This document shows positions 35,455-46,313 of a stretch of 64,000 nucleotides of DNA, one piece after another. The stretch covers positions 806,001 to 870,000 of the forward strand of contig JADWQD010000014.1 in NCBI GenBank assembly GCA_016110215.1. The letters are read 5' to 3'. The stretch's first letter is position 1. Every line of letters starts with the position of its first letter. This DNA comes from Capronia americana (Eukaryota > Ascomycota > Eurotiomycetes > Chaetothyriales > Herpotrichiellaceae). Under the pieces are notes generated by a model. That model was not told the DNA's origin. It saw only the letters and a list, made by a program, of their open reading frames with translations, and ran no database searches. A program made the position numbers and the translations under genes.

Positions 35455-35808
35455 CTACCCACTCAATTCCTCTTTCCTCGCCAACCCCCTCGCATGCCTA
35501 TTCACCTCCTCGACAATATCCTGCAACGAAACCTTCTCCCCCGTTCCTTTCTTAGCCGTCACTGAGGCAGTGGTTTGCTCTCCCTCCGCTGCCTTCCCTC
35601 CCCACGAATACTTTACAGTCTTTCCATCCTTGAAACCTAGCTCAAGTGTCGACGGTTCTGGAGAGTGTCGCGGTAGTGCTTGCGACTTTATTTGTAAGGA
35701 TTTGTGTGCATTGGCGGGGAGGAGGGTTAAAAAGAGGCGCGGGATCTTGGACGAGGGCGAGAAAGGGTTGAAGGTGGCCTTTAGTGTGGTTAGGTAGGTC
35801 GTTATCAT
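35455..35808 (-). CDS. mrpl44: mitochondrial large-subunit ribosomal protein mL53 (yeast Mrpl44 type)
   Basis: Intronless 117-aa ORF. The N-terminus MITTYLTTLKATFNPFSPSS, the segment RLFLTLLPANAHKSLQIKSQ and the end IVEEVNRHARGLARKEELSG match the short fungal mL53 proteins, which have a thioredoxin-like fold. It is a structural component of the mitoribosome near the L7/L12 side. A Gly/Ala/Thr-rich insertion (WGGKAAEGEQTTASVTAKKG) lies between the two conserved parts. Its start faces the Sec20 gene about 0.3 kb away. Confidence 0.85.
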   Translation of the reverse strand: MITTYLTTLKATFNPFSPSSKIPRLFLTLLPANAHKSLQIKSQALPRHSPEPSTLELGFKDGKTVKYSWGGKAAEGEQTTASVTAKKGTGEKVSLQDIVEEVNRHARGLARKEELSG

Positions 35809-36114
35809 TTTGGGGGAGATGCGCCCAGGTAGAGCTCGCGCTGTGGTTGCGGGATGGGGAACTGTGTTTACTGCAGGTGACTTTAATGGTACAGCTGATA
35901 TTCGTGAGGTTATTGTGCAGCTTGAAACAAGTTGATCAAGTAAATGAGGAGAGACTCAGACCGTAATCTACCTCCGTATGTACGGGACTCTTCCAGTTCT
36001 TTTGCGGAGAAATGTCGCGTAAATCTTGGCCGAGTTTGCACTGTTTGCATTTCCGGTTGCCTTCATCACAGCTGGATGCCAGCTCCTGCTCCTACCAGCA
36101 CATATCCCTTGACA

Positions 36115-37308
36115 ATGTCTCTTTCGCTTTCGCAGAGACTCCAAGCCCTCGCTGACTCTTATAAAGATGTTTCTGCTCAGATTCAAGAACTCCGCAAATT
36201 CAGTCCCGCAAATTATACGTCGGGCAACCCAGACGAGCGCCGACTTGAACTCGCAACAGAGATCCACGACAGCCTGCAAGAGCAAGAAGACACTCTAGAA
36301 ATCCTAAGACAAGAGCTTGAAGACGATACGGTCGCCGCTCACCGCCGAGACGCTTCCCCACGAGAGACCGAACGCGAACGAAATGCGGACTTGCTACTGC
36401 TCTTGACTGAGGATCTGAAGAACGCACGAGCCAGTTTCCGCAAAGCACAACTGCAGGCCAAGCGTACAGCCGACGCGGAAAAGCGCAAAGAGCGCGAACA
36501 ACTCTTCGCAGATAGAAAGCAAGACGGCCAGGCACGACCCAGAGGACGAGCTACACATGAGAAACTGACGCAAGACGAACTCGCCCTACGCGCTGCGGAG
36601 GATGTCACTATAGCGCTGCGGCGCGTGCACAATCAGCTTGAGGGAGAATTATCGGTCTCGCAGTTTGCACAGCAGACTCTGGAAGAAAGCCAACAAGCTC
36701 TAGAGACGCTGACGACCAGTTATGCGGGCACAACGGATTTGTTGAAGGCCAGTAGGAGTTTCGTGGGGCAGTTGGTGAGAAGTAATAAGTCGGATACGTG
36801 GTTCCTGAAGACGAGTTTCTATCTTCTCGCGGCGACGATAGCGTGGTTGTTTTACAGGCGGATACTTTATGGGCCCATGATGTTGTTCATTATCTGGCCG
36901 TTGCGGATGATGTGGTGGGTTTCGGTGAAGAGTTTTGGAGTAGTCGGATTGGGTGGCAGATCTGAAGTTACGGCTCTGTCCGCGCCTGTACCGACGCTGT
37001 CTCTGTCAAGACCTGGTGGCAGTGTGGGAGGCATGCCGACTAACGTGGGCGGTTCAGAGGTATACTTCAAAAGCATGCATCTACCAGCGAAGGGAGGGGG
37101 TGCGAGAGGCCCTCCACCTCAGATACCACAGCAGGAAGTTGAAGACAGCATGATTGATAGGATTGGACGGATGATGGAGAATCAGTTGGGAGGGACAGAC
37201 GTCGACGATATATCAGAGGAGGAGCGGCGGCGGCAGGAAGAACAGCCCAGAAATCCGAAGAAGCGGATGATGGAGGTGGATGTTGAGCCTGTTCAAGATG
37301 AGCTATGA
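36115..37308 (+). CDS. sec20: Sec20-type SNARE (ER/Golgi Q-SNARE)
   Basis: Intronless, 397 aa from the MSLSLSQRLQ start; in-frame ATGs at 36076 and 35944 exist, but the sequence before 36115 looks non-conserved. The N-terminal half is helical (LQALADSYKDVSAQIQELRK, LEILRQELEDDTVAAHRR, LTEDLKNARASFRKAQLQAK). The Sec20 SNARE region is about residues 220-258: LEESQQALETLTTSYAGTTD then LLKASRSFVGQLVRSNKSDT. A membrane anchor follows (TSFYLLAATIAWLFYRRILYG, about 262-282) with a second hydrophobic stretch. The long C-terminal tail of about 110 residues, without an HDEL-type signal, is rich in Gly, Pro and Glu. Sec20 acts with Ufe1, Use1 and Sec22 in COPI-vesicle fusion at the ER. Confidence 0.88.
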   Translation: MSLSLSQRLQALADSYKDVSAQIQELRKFSPANYTSGNPDERRLELATEIHDSLQEQEDTLEILRQELEDDTVAAHRRDASPRETERERNADLLLLLTEDLKNARASFRKAQLQAKRTADAEKRKEREQLFADRKQDGQARPRGRATHEKLTQDELALRAAEDVTIALRRVHNQLEGELSVSQFAQQTLEESQQALETLTTSYAGTTDLLKASRSFVGQLVRSNKSDTWFLKTSFYLLAATIAWLFYRRILYGPMMLFIIWPLRMMWWVSVKSFGVVGLGGRSEVTALSAPVPTLSLSRPGGSVGGMPTNVGGSEVYFKSMHLPAKGGGARGPPPQIPQQEVEDSMIDRIGRMMENQLGGTDVDDISEEERRRQEEQPRNPKKRMMEVDVEPVQDEL

Positions 37309-37596
37309 GATGATACCAGGACGGAATGAATGCATGCATGATGGATCAAGTCACTTAACCCCCCTTTCGCTACGCTTACCTGGTGCTTCTCGAATGAAGA
37401 GAGCCGGAGACTCAGGCTCCTGATCCCTCAGCCTTGCGTCCTGATTTGCAGGGCATTACAATGACGTAGATTGTTCGCTTTCGCCAAGAGACACTCAACG
37501 CGTCTGGTCGCGTCGTCTCTCCGCATTTCACACGCACTTGACGATAGACTCATCCTCGCTTGAACATCGCCGTTACCTTTCCTCGCCACGTTCACG

Positions 37597-39135
37597 ATGG
37601 CCGACTTCTTCAGCAACAAAGCCCGCGCCGCCGCCGCCGCCTCGTCTTCGAAGAACCCCAACACCTCCAAACCCATCGAAGCCGCAGAAAGAGCCGTCCC
37701 ATGGGTCGAAAAGTACAGGCCAAAATCTGTGGGTTTTCCCTCTCTCCAAAAGATTATACAACCATGATTATCGCTCCTTCGACATCGGGCGGACATAGAC
37801 TAATGGGTATGATACTTGCAGCTCGAGGAAGTCAAGAGTCAAGAACACGCGACGGAGACGCTACGGCGGATGGTCAACGCCTCGAACCTGCCACATCTCT
37901 TGTGCTATGGTCCTCCTGGGAACGGCAAGACGAGTACAATCCTGGCGCTGTGCAGGGAACTTTTTGGACCGGAGTTGATGAAGACAAGAGTCCTCGAACT
38001 GAATGCTTCAGACGAACGTGGGCTGTCGGTGATAAGAGAACGAGTCAAGCAGTTTGCAGCGCTACACTTGACGAATCCGGGCAGCAAGGAGTATACGCAG
38101 AAATATCCGTGCCCGAACTTTAAGATTGTGATCCTGGACGTGAGTCTACCTAACCTCAAACTTCTATACTGAACTTGCGAGAGCCAGAGTTCAGAGCCAG
38201 AGCCTCCGAGCTCTGCTGCCCTCCATACAGGACGTACTATGCTAACATCACGTAGGAGGCAGACCAGCTGACACAAGACGCCCAAGGAGCACTGAGAAGA
38301 GGTACGCTCTATTCGTCAGCCTTCCACAAATTCCACAAGACGCCCTGACTGACATGTTCTGACAACGCTTACAGTAATGGAAATCTACAGCGCTTCTACC
38401 CGCTTCGCCCTCTGCTGCAACTATGTCTCCCGAATTATCGACCCCATAGCCTCCCGGTGTTCGAAATTCAGATTCAAGGCCATTGGCGGCGAACAAGCGG
38501 CCGCTCGAGTCGCAGAGATCCTCAAAGCCGAGAATGTCAACTACGCCGACGGCGTCATTGAACGGACATTGAAGGTCTCGGACGGTGATTTGCGGAGAGC
38601 CATTAATCTGCTGCAATCCGCCGCCCGGCTTGTTGGAGCTTCGGCTTCAAGCGAGAAAGCGAACACCACCAGCAGTGGCAGCAGAAAGGATGTGATTCCG
38701 GAAGATAGTGATGACGAGATGGAGGACGTGGACAGCAGTGCCAAACCAAAGGGGCAGTCCGGCAACGTGATCCGAATATCCGATATCGACGAGATCGCGG
38801 GAACATTCCCACCGGCCTTGACGGACAGCCTGATTAAAATACTGCAGAAAGGCAATACGAGGAACTACAACAACATTGCCAACGAGATCACGAATATCGT
38901 CGCATCGGGCTACGCCGCGAACGAGGTCCTCTCCGCGCTGTATGCGAAGATCATCGCTGGGGACGAGGGAGACATCGTGGCGGCCAAGAAAGGTGATGAA
39001 GCTGCCGCTTTGCGGAAGAAGGCGGCCTTGACCCAGACCTTCTCCGAGTTCGACAAGAGGTTGATTGACGGGGTGGATGAGCAGCTCGCGTTGCTGGATA
39101 TGAGCTGTCAGCTCGCTGGCGTCTTGGCTGCTTGA
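37597..39135 (+). CDS. rfc2: replication factor C small subunit (yeast Rfc2 / human RFC4 type)
   Basis: Exons 37597-37728, 37822-38139, 38256-38301, 38375-39135; 418 aa, phases consistent. AAA+ clamp-loader subunit that opens PCNA on primed DNA. PWVEKYRPKS precedes the Walker A motif GPPGNGKTS (Asn where many relatives have Thr). RVLELNASDERGLSVIRERV, the Walker B ILDEADQLTQDAQGALRR and the arginine-finger motif IASRCSKFRFK are intact. The HATETLRRMV region and the NYVSRIIDPIASRC string fit the Rfc2 class rather than Rfc3, 4 or 5. An acidic insertion of about 35 residues (KDVIPEDSDDEMEDVDSSAK) between the lid and the C-terminal domain is, from memory, common in Pezizomycotina. The N-terminus has an alanine run. 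Confidence 0.93.
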
Positions 39136-39811
39136 CGGTCTGCCTGGGCTAGACCCCTGGATGGTCTTATACAGCACTCTCATGAGGATGCGGGAAGGGA
39201 CGCATTAATGTACGATTACGAGATGTCGATATGTAGCACAAGCGAGGCGTTCGCGGCATCTCCACGACTGAGTCGTCAGTCTTGCTCAAACCATGATGAA
39301 TAGACGTAATAAGGGTGATGAGCACAATATCCCATGATCCGCCCGCTCTCTCCTGCTCGCGGGATGGTAACGGGATTCCAATTCAAGGCTAATGTATTGA
39401 ACGTGATTCTCCGAGGAGGGTGGTCACGCAAGCAAAGCTATGGAGATTCAGCCCTTAGTCGTGAAAGCAAGTTCGACCGGCTACAAAATCTGACGGGCAC
39501 GTAGGCCACGCTTGAAGACTCGTCGTTGCCTCCGCCGCTTTGACTTCTCCCTCACTATGGCTCACGCTGACCTCGATGGTCAACTGAGCGTCACAAGCTG
39601 AGAGCTCTTGTCTCGCATGAGATATTGAAACCGGAGTATTTGTCCTGTTGAAAGCAGGGGGGCGGAGCTCGAGAAATCCACAGAGTTTTCGAGAAAGTGG
39701 CAATTTGCTAAGGTTGGTATTGGTGTTGCGTTGGTGCTTGTGATGAAGGAAGAGGTGAGTTTGTTGTCCTGAGTCCCTGGGAAGGTCTCTGCGAATGTCC
39801 AGCCGTTTCTG
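39136..39811. other. spacer between convergent rfc2 and coiled-coil genes
   Basis: Convergent 3' flanks; nothing recognised. Confidence 0.5.
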
Positions 39812-42800
39812 CTAGTTGGATATCGACGGGGTTTCGAAAGTAGAAGTGATGGTGAAGGGACGGGACACTGCTATGGTGTTGGCCGGTTCTCGATCGAGCG
39901 GAGAATCTCCTCTAGTAGTGTTGGATTCGGTGGTGGCTTGTTCGTTTGAACTGGCATCCTCTGGCTGTCCAGTCCCTTCTCGACGGCTAATTTCGCCTGT
40001 GCAGCGCCAATGGCCTTCTTGCACGCCGGATCCGCAGTCTTGTTGTCCCATCGTACCCGAGTGCCCGGAGGCGACATTTGATGCGCATCCGGCTTCTGTT
40101 GCTGGTTCTGGTTCCTCCAAGACTCCGACTGTTGCCTGGTGTTCTCTGACGATTTGGGAATGCGTCTCCTCGGAACTGGTGATAGGCTCGCAAGCGACCC
40201 TGACCGACACGTTAGAGAGCTCTCCGGCAAGTTCAACTGCGGTTTCTTGTTGCTCTTCAGAATCGGATCGGTCTCCCGACGAGAAAGCTTCACAGCATTC
40301 GGCGGCTGCAGGTTGGACGATGGAGGCATATTTCTCGCCGTCACTGGCGCTTTCGCTGTGGCTGCTCTCTATTGCCACGTCAGCTTTCTGCGCAGTTGTT
40401 AGGGATACTGGAAAGTAAGGTTGTCCGGGGCTACTTACGACTCTCTTGCTCGGAGGTTCGCCTTCGATATGATCCGGTTCCATGATTTGCTTTGCGGTAT
40501 TGTTGTCCAAGTTCTTGCGTTTCTTGGAGAGCGCAGAGTGAGATTCCGATCCGGGTCCTAGGGGTGCCTTCTCCTTGTGATACTGCGTAGCTCCTACGGC
40601 AGTAGTACCACCTGCCAACATTTCTTCCTCCACATGTGTGTCTGCATCGTTGTCCGAGCCATTTTCTTCCCGATCAGATGCCTTCCTAACTCGTCTCGTT
40701 GCTCTCTTGCGGAGTGTCTTAGGACGGCCCGCGCAGTTCTTCCCGGCATTAGTCTTCGGCGTTGATGTTTGAGTTGCTGGGAAGCCCTTGGCGTCCTGCT
40801 CTGCTTCTGATGTCGAGTCGGTTTCATCATTGGATGGATTGATAGCCTGAGAGTCGCGTTTGGATTCAACCGTGGATCGGTCAGAGATCTTCTGGGAGTG
40901 GCGAGACCTGATCGAAGGGGACTGCCCACTAGAAATCCCTGAAGCACTGATATTGCGGTTGGCATCCTCATCCTCTTTAATGCCAACAGCACTCCCGTCG
41001 TTCTCCGCGAAACCGTATCTTTCAGGTGGCTTTGTGTCGCGACGAAGTTTGTAGCCTGCCGCTCGATCGGTCAGGCGTGCAGATTCATTCGATTTGCCTT
41101 GTGCGCCACCCCCACGATACGAGTTGGATGGTGCTGATTTTCCATTTCCACGGTCGTGTCTTGTTCCTGCAGTCGATTTCATCTGCATAAATGATTGACA
41201 AGTGCAGCCTACCTCGTCTTCCGAAGATTCCTCTGCAGCAATTCCCATGCCCTTCACCATCCAAACAACGGCAGGGTGCAGTACCTGATGCTTATCATAC
41301 TCTTCACCCTTTGCATCACCAGATCTGGCAATACAGGGCTCCACGACCATATCGAAGGGACGACCAACTAAACCTGCGGCTTCGGCGTCCAGTGCCCCGT
41401 CGTCATCTTCTTCGTCGTCCAGCTTCAGGGCTCGATGTGGCTTGAACCAGTCGGCCTTCAGGTTGAACTTGGTCTTTCCCATGTCGTTGAGAAACAAAAT
41501 TTCAACCTTTGGGTTTTCAGCCGAAAGCCTAGCAGAGAGACGTACGGCTGCCTCCACTATCTCTAGCATTTGCCCACGGCGCTGTTTTTCTTCGTCATGG
41601 TCGTTGATTTCTTCTAAGCCCACACTGAACGTCGACAGACAAAGATCCGCTATCTCCTCGCAACGACCTTGGCGTCGACGCTGCATGTCCCTTTGACGAG
41701 ATGATAATTTAGCTTCCTTGCTTCCATCGAGAGCAGGCTTATCGAGTAGGGCACAAATGCGTGCTCGAAGCTTGTTGTGGTCTTCGGGAGATTCTGTTCC
41801 CTGTCAGCACAGTTCTGGCGTCACTCTAGACAAAAGTCGCTTACTTTCTTCTGCGGCTTCCAGGATCCAGTTCATACAGTCTTCAAAACTGTTATTTGCC
41901 CCGTTCTGAAGGTTCCTCCCCAAATGTGCGAACGGTCTTCGAAATGTCTCATTGCAGATGAACCAATTAAGGAGTGCGTTCAAGACCATTCGTACTGGAG
42001 TTTGCTTGTCGTCGACCGCCATCTCGACCGCCTTGACCAGCCACTCTGTTGCAAACAAGTTTCTCTCGTTCTCTTGACTCAGGATAAGACTATCAAGTAT
42101 CTTGGCCTTCAGAGCATCGTTCCATGTCCTAATTGACCAGTCGCTGATCCATTCTTTGGTTGACTTGAAAAGCGAGGTCAGCGCTCTGATGACTTCTTCG
42201 TCTGGCAGTGCCTCCGCTTTGTCTTTACCGAGAAGCTGGATTGCATCATCCTGATATCCTTGGATGGTGGTTTCGTGCTCCGAGATCTGGCCCTTCAATT
42301 CTCGAACAGTTTGTTTAAGCTCGTAATTCTTTTCTCTCAGAGAGCTCTCGATTTTCTTTCGTGCCTTTCTTCGCTCTAGTTGCTTGACTTTGGCTTGTTT
42401 AAGGCTGTTAATTTCGTTCTTCTGTAAGAGGATTCTGTTGTGCGATTGTTCCAGGTTGAGGGTCAGTTGGCGCTTCCGCTTCCCGGTATTGCTGGTCTTA
42501 CTAGCCTTGCCTTTCGGACCGCCCTTCTTGGGACTAAGCGAGGTTATTTCCTGGGAGGCATGCTGCTTTGCTGCTTTACTCTTGGTTGGAGCAGGGTTAT
42601 AGTCGGAGTCATCATCCGACTGTTGACCATTGGAACTCAACATTTCTGGGACATCTGAATCTTGGGCTGAAACAGCGTCGGTTGAAAAAGACTCTGGGCT
42701 ATCATTTTCGCTGTTCGATGGCGTTAAGTTCTTCTTGATGTCGCCTCTAATCGGTCGAGGGGTAGCGCCCGACACATCCGAATCGTCCTCAGGTGCCACC

Positions 42801-42880
42801 ATATTCTGTTTTAGTGTTTCGACTGATATAGGTCTCGAACCCGTGATGACCAAGTCATTGTCGCTTTTGCTGGAGTCCAT
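39812..42880 (-). CDS. large nuclear-type coiled-coil protein, unknown function
   Basis: Exons 42880-41845, 41793-40439, 40387-39812; about 988 aa if the in-frame 51-nt intron 40388-40438 is removed (1005 if retained). The N-terminal 130 residues are acidic and disordered with a basic patch (SNTGKRKRQL). About 140-220 is a strong coiled coil (LLQKNEINSLKQAKVKQLER, SSLREKNYELKQTVRELKGQ). About 225-420 is helical (EEVIRALTSLFKSTKEWISD, RMVLNALLNWFICNETFRRP). The C-terminal half is Ser/Glu/Lys-rich, with basic clusters (GRPKTLRKRATRRVRK) that look like nuclear signals. I know no function; the layout suggests a chromatin-associated factor. Exon 1 to 2 phase is secure. Confidence 0.75.
40388..40438 (-). 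other. probable 51-nt in-frame intron in coiled-coil gene
   Basis: GTAAGT donor, CCTAAC branch site and CGCAG acceptor, 51 nt long and without a stop. Reading through would insert 17 residues (VSSPGQPYFPVSLTTAQ) between the basic SKRV and KADVAIES. Confidence 0.65.
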
Positions 42881-43400
42881 AGTGGTTTTGGAGATGTCCA
42901 GTTGAGGTAGAAGTATTGACTGAACTGTGAGCCAATGTTCAGAGGGGTGTGATTAACCAAATCTAAAATGGAGAATGGAAGGAGGTACGCCTTGAGTCAG
43001 TGAATAAGAGGATTCACTCGCGGCACGTCTGTGCCGGTTCCTATGTAGTCAGGACAAACAACGCAGGAGGAAAGGGGTCTGCCGCATATGAAGTCGCAAT
43101 CACATTGACCTTACCGTCGACTTCCACCCAGCCTTGTCCCAGTTCGAGGATATAAAAGCATGTGATCGATTGCAGTGTCGACTCCCTCCTACTTAAAGTC
43201 GCCTCACCTCTATTTCATCTTCTTTCATGATTCTCAACCTCCTCTTCTTCCTTATACCTTCATCCAGTTTGTACTTATCCTCCTCTTCTTACTTATCCCT
43301 TCATCACAGCTACCTTCTCGACTCCCCCAAGCAGAGTTTCGTCGTCACCACAACACCGTCGACAAATCTGACCCTTCTTACCAAGCTTCGACGTACAATC
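42881..43400. promoter_or_regulatory. divergent promoter, coiled-coil gene / Hsp70-like gene
   Basis: Contains a TATAAAAG box (43151-43158) and, immediately before the Hsp70-like start, a pyrimidine-rich CT tract (about 43230-43330) of the kind seen in the 5' UTRs of strongly expressed fungal genes. Confidence 0.5.
43151..43158 (+). promoter_or_regulatory. TATA box candidate
   Basis: TATAAAAG 243 nt upstream of the Hsp70-like ATG at 43401, on the right strand and followed by a CT-rich leader. Confidence 0.5.
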
Positions 43401-45984
43401 ATGGCGTTGAAAGGCACCGCTCTCGGTGTCATGGATGCGCCGGTGCAGCTGACTGGCATGGATGAAGCTCTTCTAATCTGGACATTGCTGACCAATTCAT
43501 CAGCCGCCCCGAAGAAGCGTGCCTCAAAGTCCAGGGTAGCGAGCAAGAGCACCGCCTCGGCAAAGCGGAAGCGTCCAGGTGAGTTCGGACCCGACATTGG
43601 AAGATATACTGTCTGACCGGCGCAGAAACTGAACTTACGCCGGAGACGGTGGAGCGGCGAAAGAAGGCAAAGGCCTATCGGGACGCTGCAAAGGCAAAGG
43701 CAGCAGCTCGAATCATCATTGGGGTGGATTTCGGCACTACATACTCAGGTAACGGTTGGCGTCTTGGAAATATAGGTTGCGCTGACAGGCCAGGTGTTGC
43801 GTTCGTGACGAGCACCAAAGGTTTCAAAGACGTCGAAGTCATCCAGAAATGGCCCGGTGGTCTGAACACCATTGCTCAAAAGGTCCCGAGCTTGATTGCG
43901 TATGCCGAAGAGAATGACGATATTGGCGAAGATCGTTGGGGTTCCGACGTCGACGGTGGACTCCTCAGCTGTTCTTGGTTCAAATTACGGCTCGATGAGA
44001 ACATTCAGAAGACCGAATTTGACGATCCGCTGCTAGAAAATGTTGTGGGAAAGGGATTGATGCGGCTCAAACCTGGAAAGGATGCCAAAGAGGTGACGAC
44101 CGACTTTCTTCGCCTTCTACATGAGTATATCATGTCGCAAATGCAGAAAGCCATCGGCAAGACTGCCACGGAGCAGACGGCCTTTCGCTTCCAGTTCACC
44201 TTACCAGCCGTGTGGTCTCTCCAGGCCCGGGAATCGACATTGGTCGCGGCTAGAGATGCCGGGTTCGCCAGCAGAGCGGGTGACGAGATCTTCTTCACGG
44301 AAGAACCTGAAGCAGCCCTCTTGTGGACTATCAAATCGACACAGGACGCTTTTGTGACCACTCCCTTCCAGGTATTTACCCCGAGAGTGACATCCCAAGA
44401 TCTGAATTAATATGTTATATAGGAGAACTCATGTGTGACGGTGGTGGATATAGGTGGAGGCACAGTAGACTTGGTTACTTACCGTATCATCAAACTGCAG
44501 CCGCTCCAGCTGGAAGAAGCATGTGTTGGCGGAGGTAAGAAACGCCACCTCAGGAGTATACGTCTGCTGACTTCAGCTGCAGGCGCAAAGATAGGCGGTA
44601 CAGCGATCGATCGTGCTCTCCATGAGCTGATGTACAAGCGCTTCGATGCTGCGTTCATGAATCTCCCGAGCGAGAAAAAGGGCGCCGGAAGCAATTTCCT
44701 AAAAAGCTTTGAAGAAGTTAAGCGAAACTTCAAGGGAAAGGATAAGAGCAAAAAGATCCTACGGCTTTCTCTCAAAATGAGCAAGATGGACGAGGACAGT
44801 GGCGTTGTCCAAGAATACTATGACTCACTTGAGGACGAGGTCAAGGTAACCAGGTATACAACCCGGTCTTTCCGCCCCATCGGGAGAGCTTCTTTCATCG
44901 AGACACGGCTGACCACAACCCAGCGACGACGTGGAGGCTATGTTCGAGCCACTTCTTCAGGCAAGCTTCGATCTGGTCCGAAGACAGGCTAGTAGGGTGA
45001 AGCAGGCTCGCAGCCCCACCATCCGGGTAACATTCATGGTTCCCAAATGTGAGTGGTATACGCGGTACTGACTCGATACAGACGGTTGCCTTATGCGGTG
45101 GACTTAGCTGCTCTCCCTATGTTTTCGATCGATTCAAAGTCTTTCTTAACAAAGAGTTTGGTGAGGGGACAGTCGAGCTGATTAGTCCGCTTGAGCCTTG
45201 GTCTGCTGTCGCCAGAGGTGCAGTAATATCAGCGCTCGAAAAGAATCCAGTAATGTTCAGAAGAGCACGAGACTGGATTGGGTGTTGCATACACACCAAA
45301 TTCAAGACTGGAGTCCACAAGCCAGAAGACCGATTCGTGTGCCCTATTCGGGGGCTAAGAGCGGCGAATCAGATGATGTGGACAGTAAAGAAGGCAAGTC
45401 ATCATATCCGGAACTCACGATCATACTGACCGATATATAGGGAGAAAAGTTGGCCGAAAACATGAAAAAGAAGCTTGAACTTTATGCTGTGGTGGAAAAT
45501 GCCGAGGAGAAGATCGACGAAGCTCGCCTTGAGCAAGTCGTATACAAGTGTCCGTTGAAGAATGCTCCTACTCGTCTGGATGAAAACTGTAAGTGTAACC
45601 GCCATTTGCGGTAGCAGGTCTAATGTATGTGCAGGTGTCTTTCCCATAGCGACCCTGAAAGTCGACTTTACTGCGCAGGCTCGAGCAGAGCGTGACAGGT
45701 ACACTCTAGAGACTGGCAAGCCTCCAAAAGCCCTCACATTCAAGATAATCATTGAGGTTGTGGTGTCAAGCATCAAGGGTATCTTGGAAGCGTCCGCCAA
45801 AATCGGGAACAAGAAGGTTGGGAGGACGACGGTCGAATACGTCTCAGATCCGACATGGCGTCACAATATCGTCAGAGACGATGAAGATGCTCAAATCGAC
45901 GAAGGTGCTCGAAGCGACCAAGGTCAGGATAACGGGAGCGGCGATGCTGATGATGGTACTGACGAAGATGAAGGAAGAAGATGA
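43401..45984 (+). CDS. divergent Hsp70-like ATPase (fungal HSPA12-like family)
   Basis: Nine exons: 43401-43578, 43626-43748, 43794-44371, 44423-44534, 44583-44853, 44924-45026, 45082-45393, 45441-45588, 45635-45984; about 724 aa with consistent phases. Actin/Hsp70 nucleotide-binding motifs are present: phosphate-1 IIIGVDFGTTYSGVAFV (about residues 93-109), phosphate-2 VTVVDIGGGTVDLVTYRI, and the adenosine loop VALCGGLSCSPYVFDRFK. The substrate-binding domain is not canonical, and there is no EEVD tail; the C-terminus is acidic. A basic N-terminal extension of about 90 residues (KKRASKSRVASKSTASAKRK) resembles a nuclear signal. Such proteins are multicopy in filamentous fungi with undefined roles. 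Intron 7 (45394-45440) has a GC donor, chosen because it yields WTVKKGEKL. Confidence 0.88.
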
Positions 45985-46313
45985 AGAATGATGATGGGAG
46001 AAGTGAAGTTGGTTTCGGGGGATTTCTAAAGACGACATCCTTCGATGCCTGACGAGCGAGATTAGGACATTTCAGGACATTTCAAATTGAAATTGGTGGG
46101 CGCCGAGCTGTCAGACCGGCGGAATTCGACGTCACATTATGTTCGACGAGGGCTGGAGCAGCAGGACGGGACTTCACAGTTTGTGCTTCCAAACGGGGGG
46201 CACTCAGCGTCTTCATTTCCTTCAACCGGGCTCATCTAGGATACTGCACACAAGTATCTGAGCAATATGATACTCTGGCGTCTCCCTTGTTCTACTTCCC
46301 AGGTTCTTTTCTA
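45985..46313. other. spacer between tandem + genes
   Basis: 3' flank of the Hsp70-like gene and promoter of the DUF1746 gene; nothing else seen. Confidence 0.5.

Noticed and set aside
41214..41243. second in-frame intron candidate in the coiled-coil gene (GTAGGC to TATGCAG)
   Set aside because: Only 30 nt, below the usual minimum for fungal introns, with no clear branch site; kept as coding.
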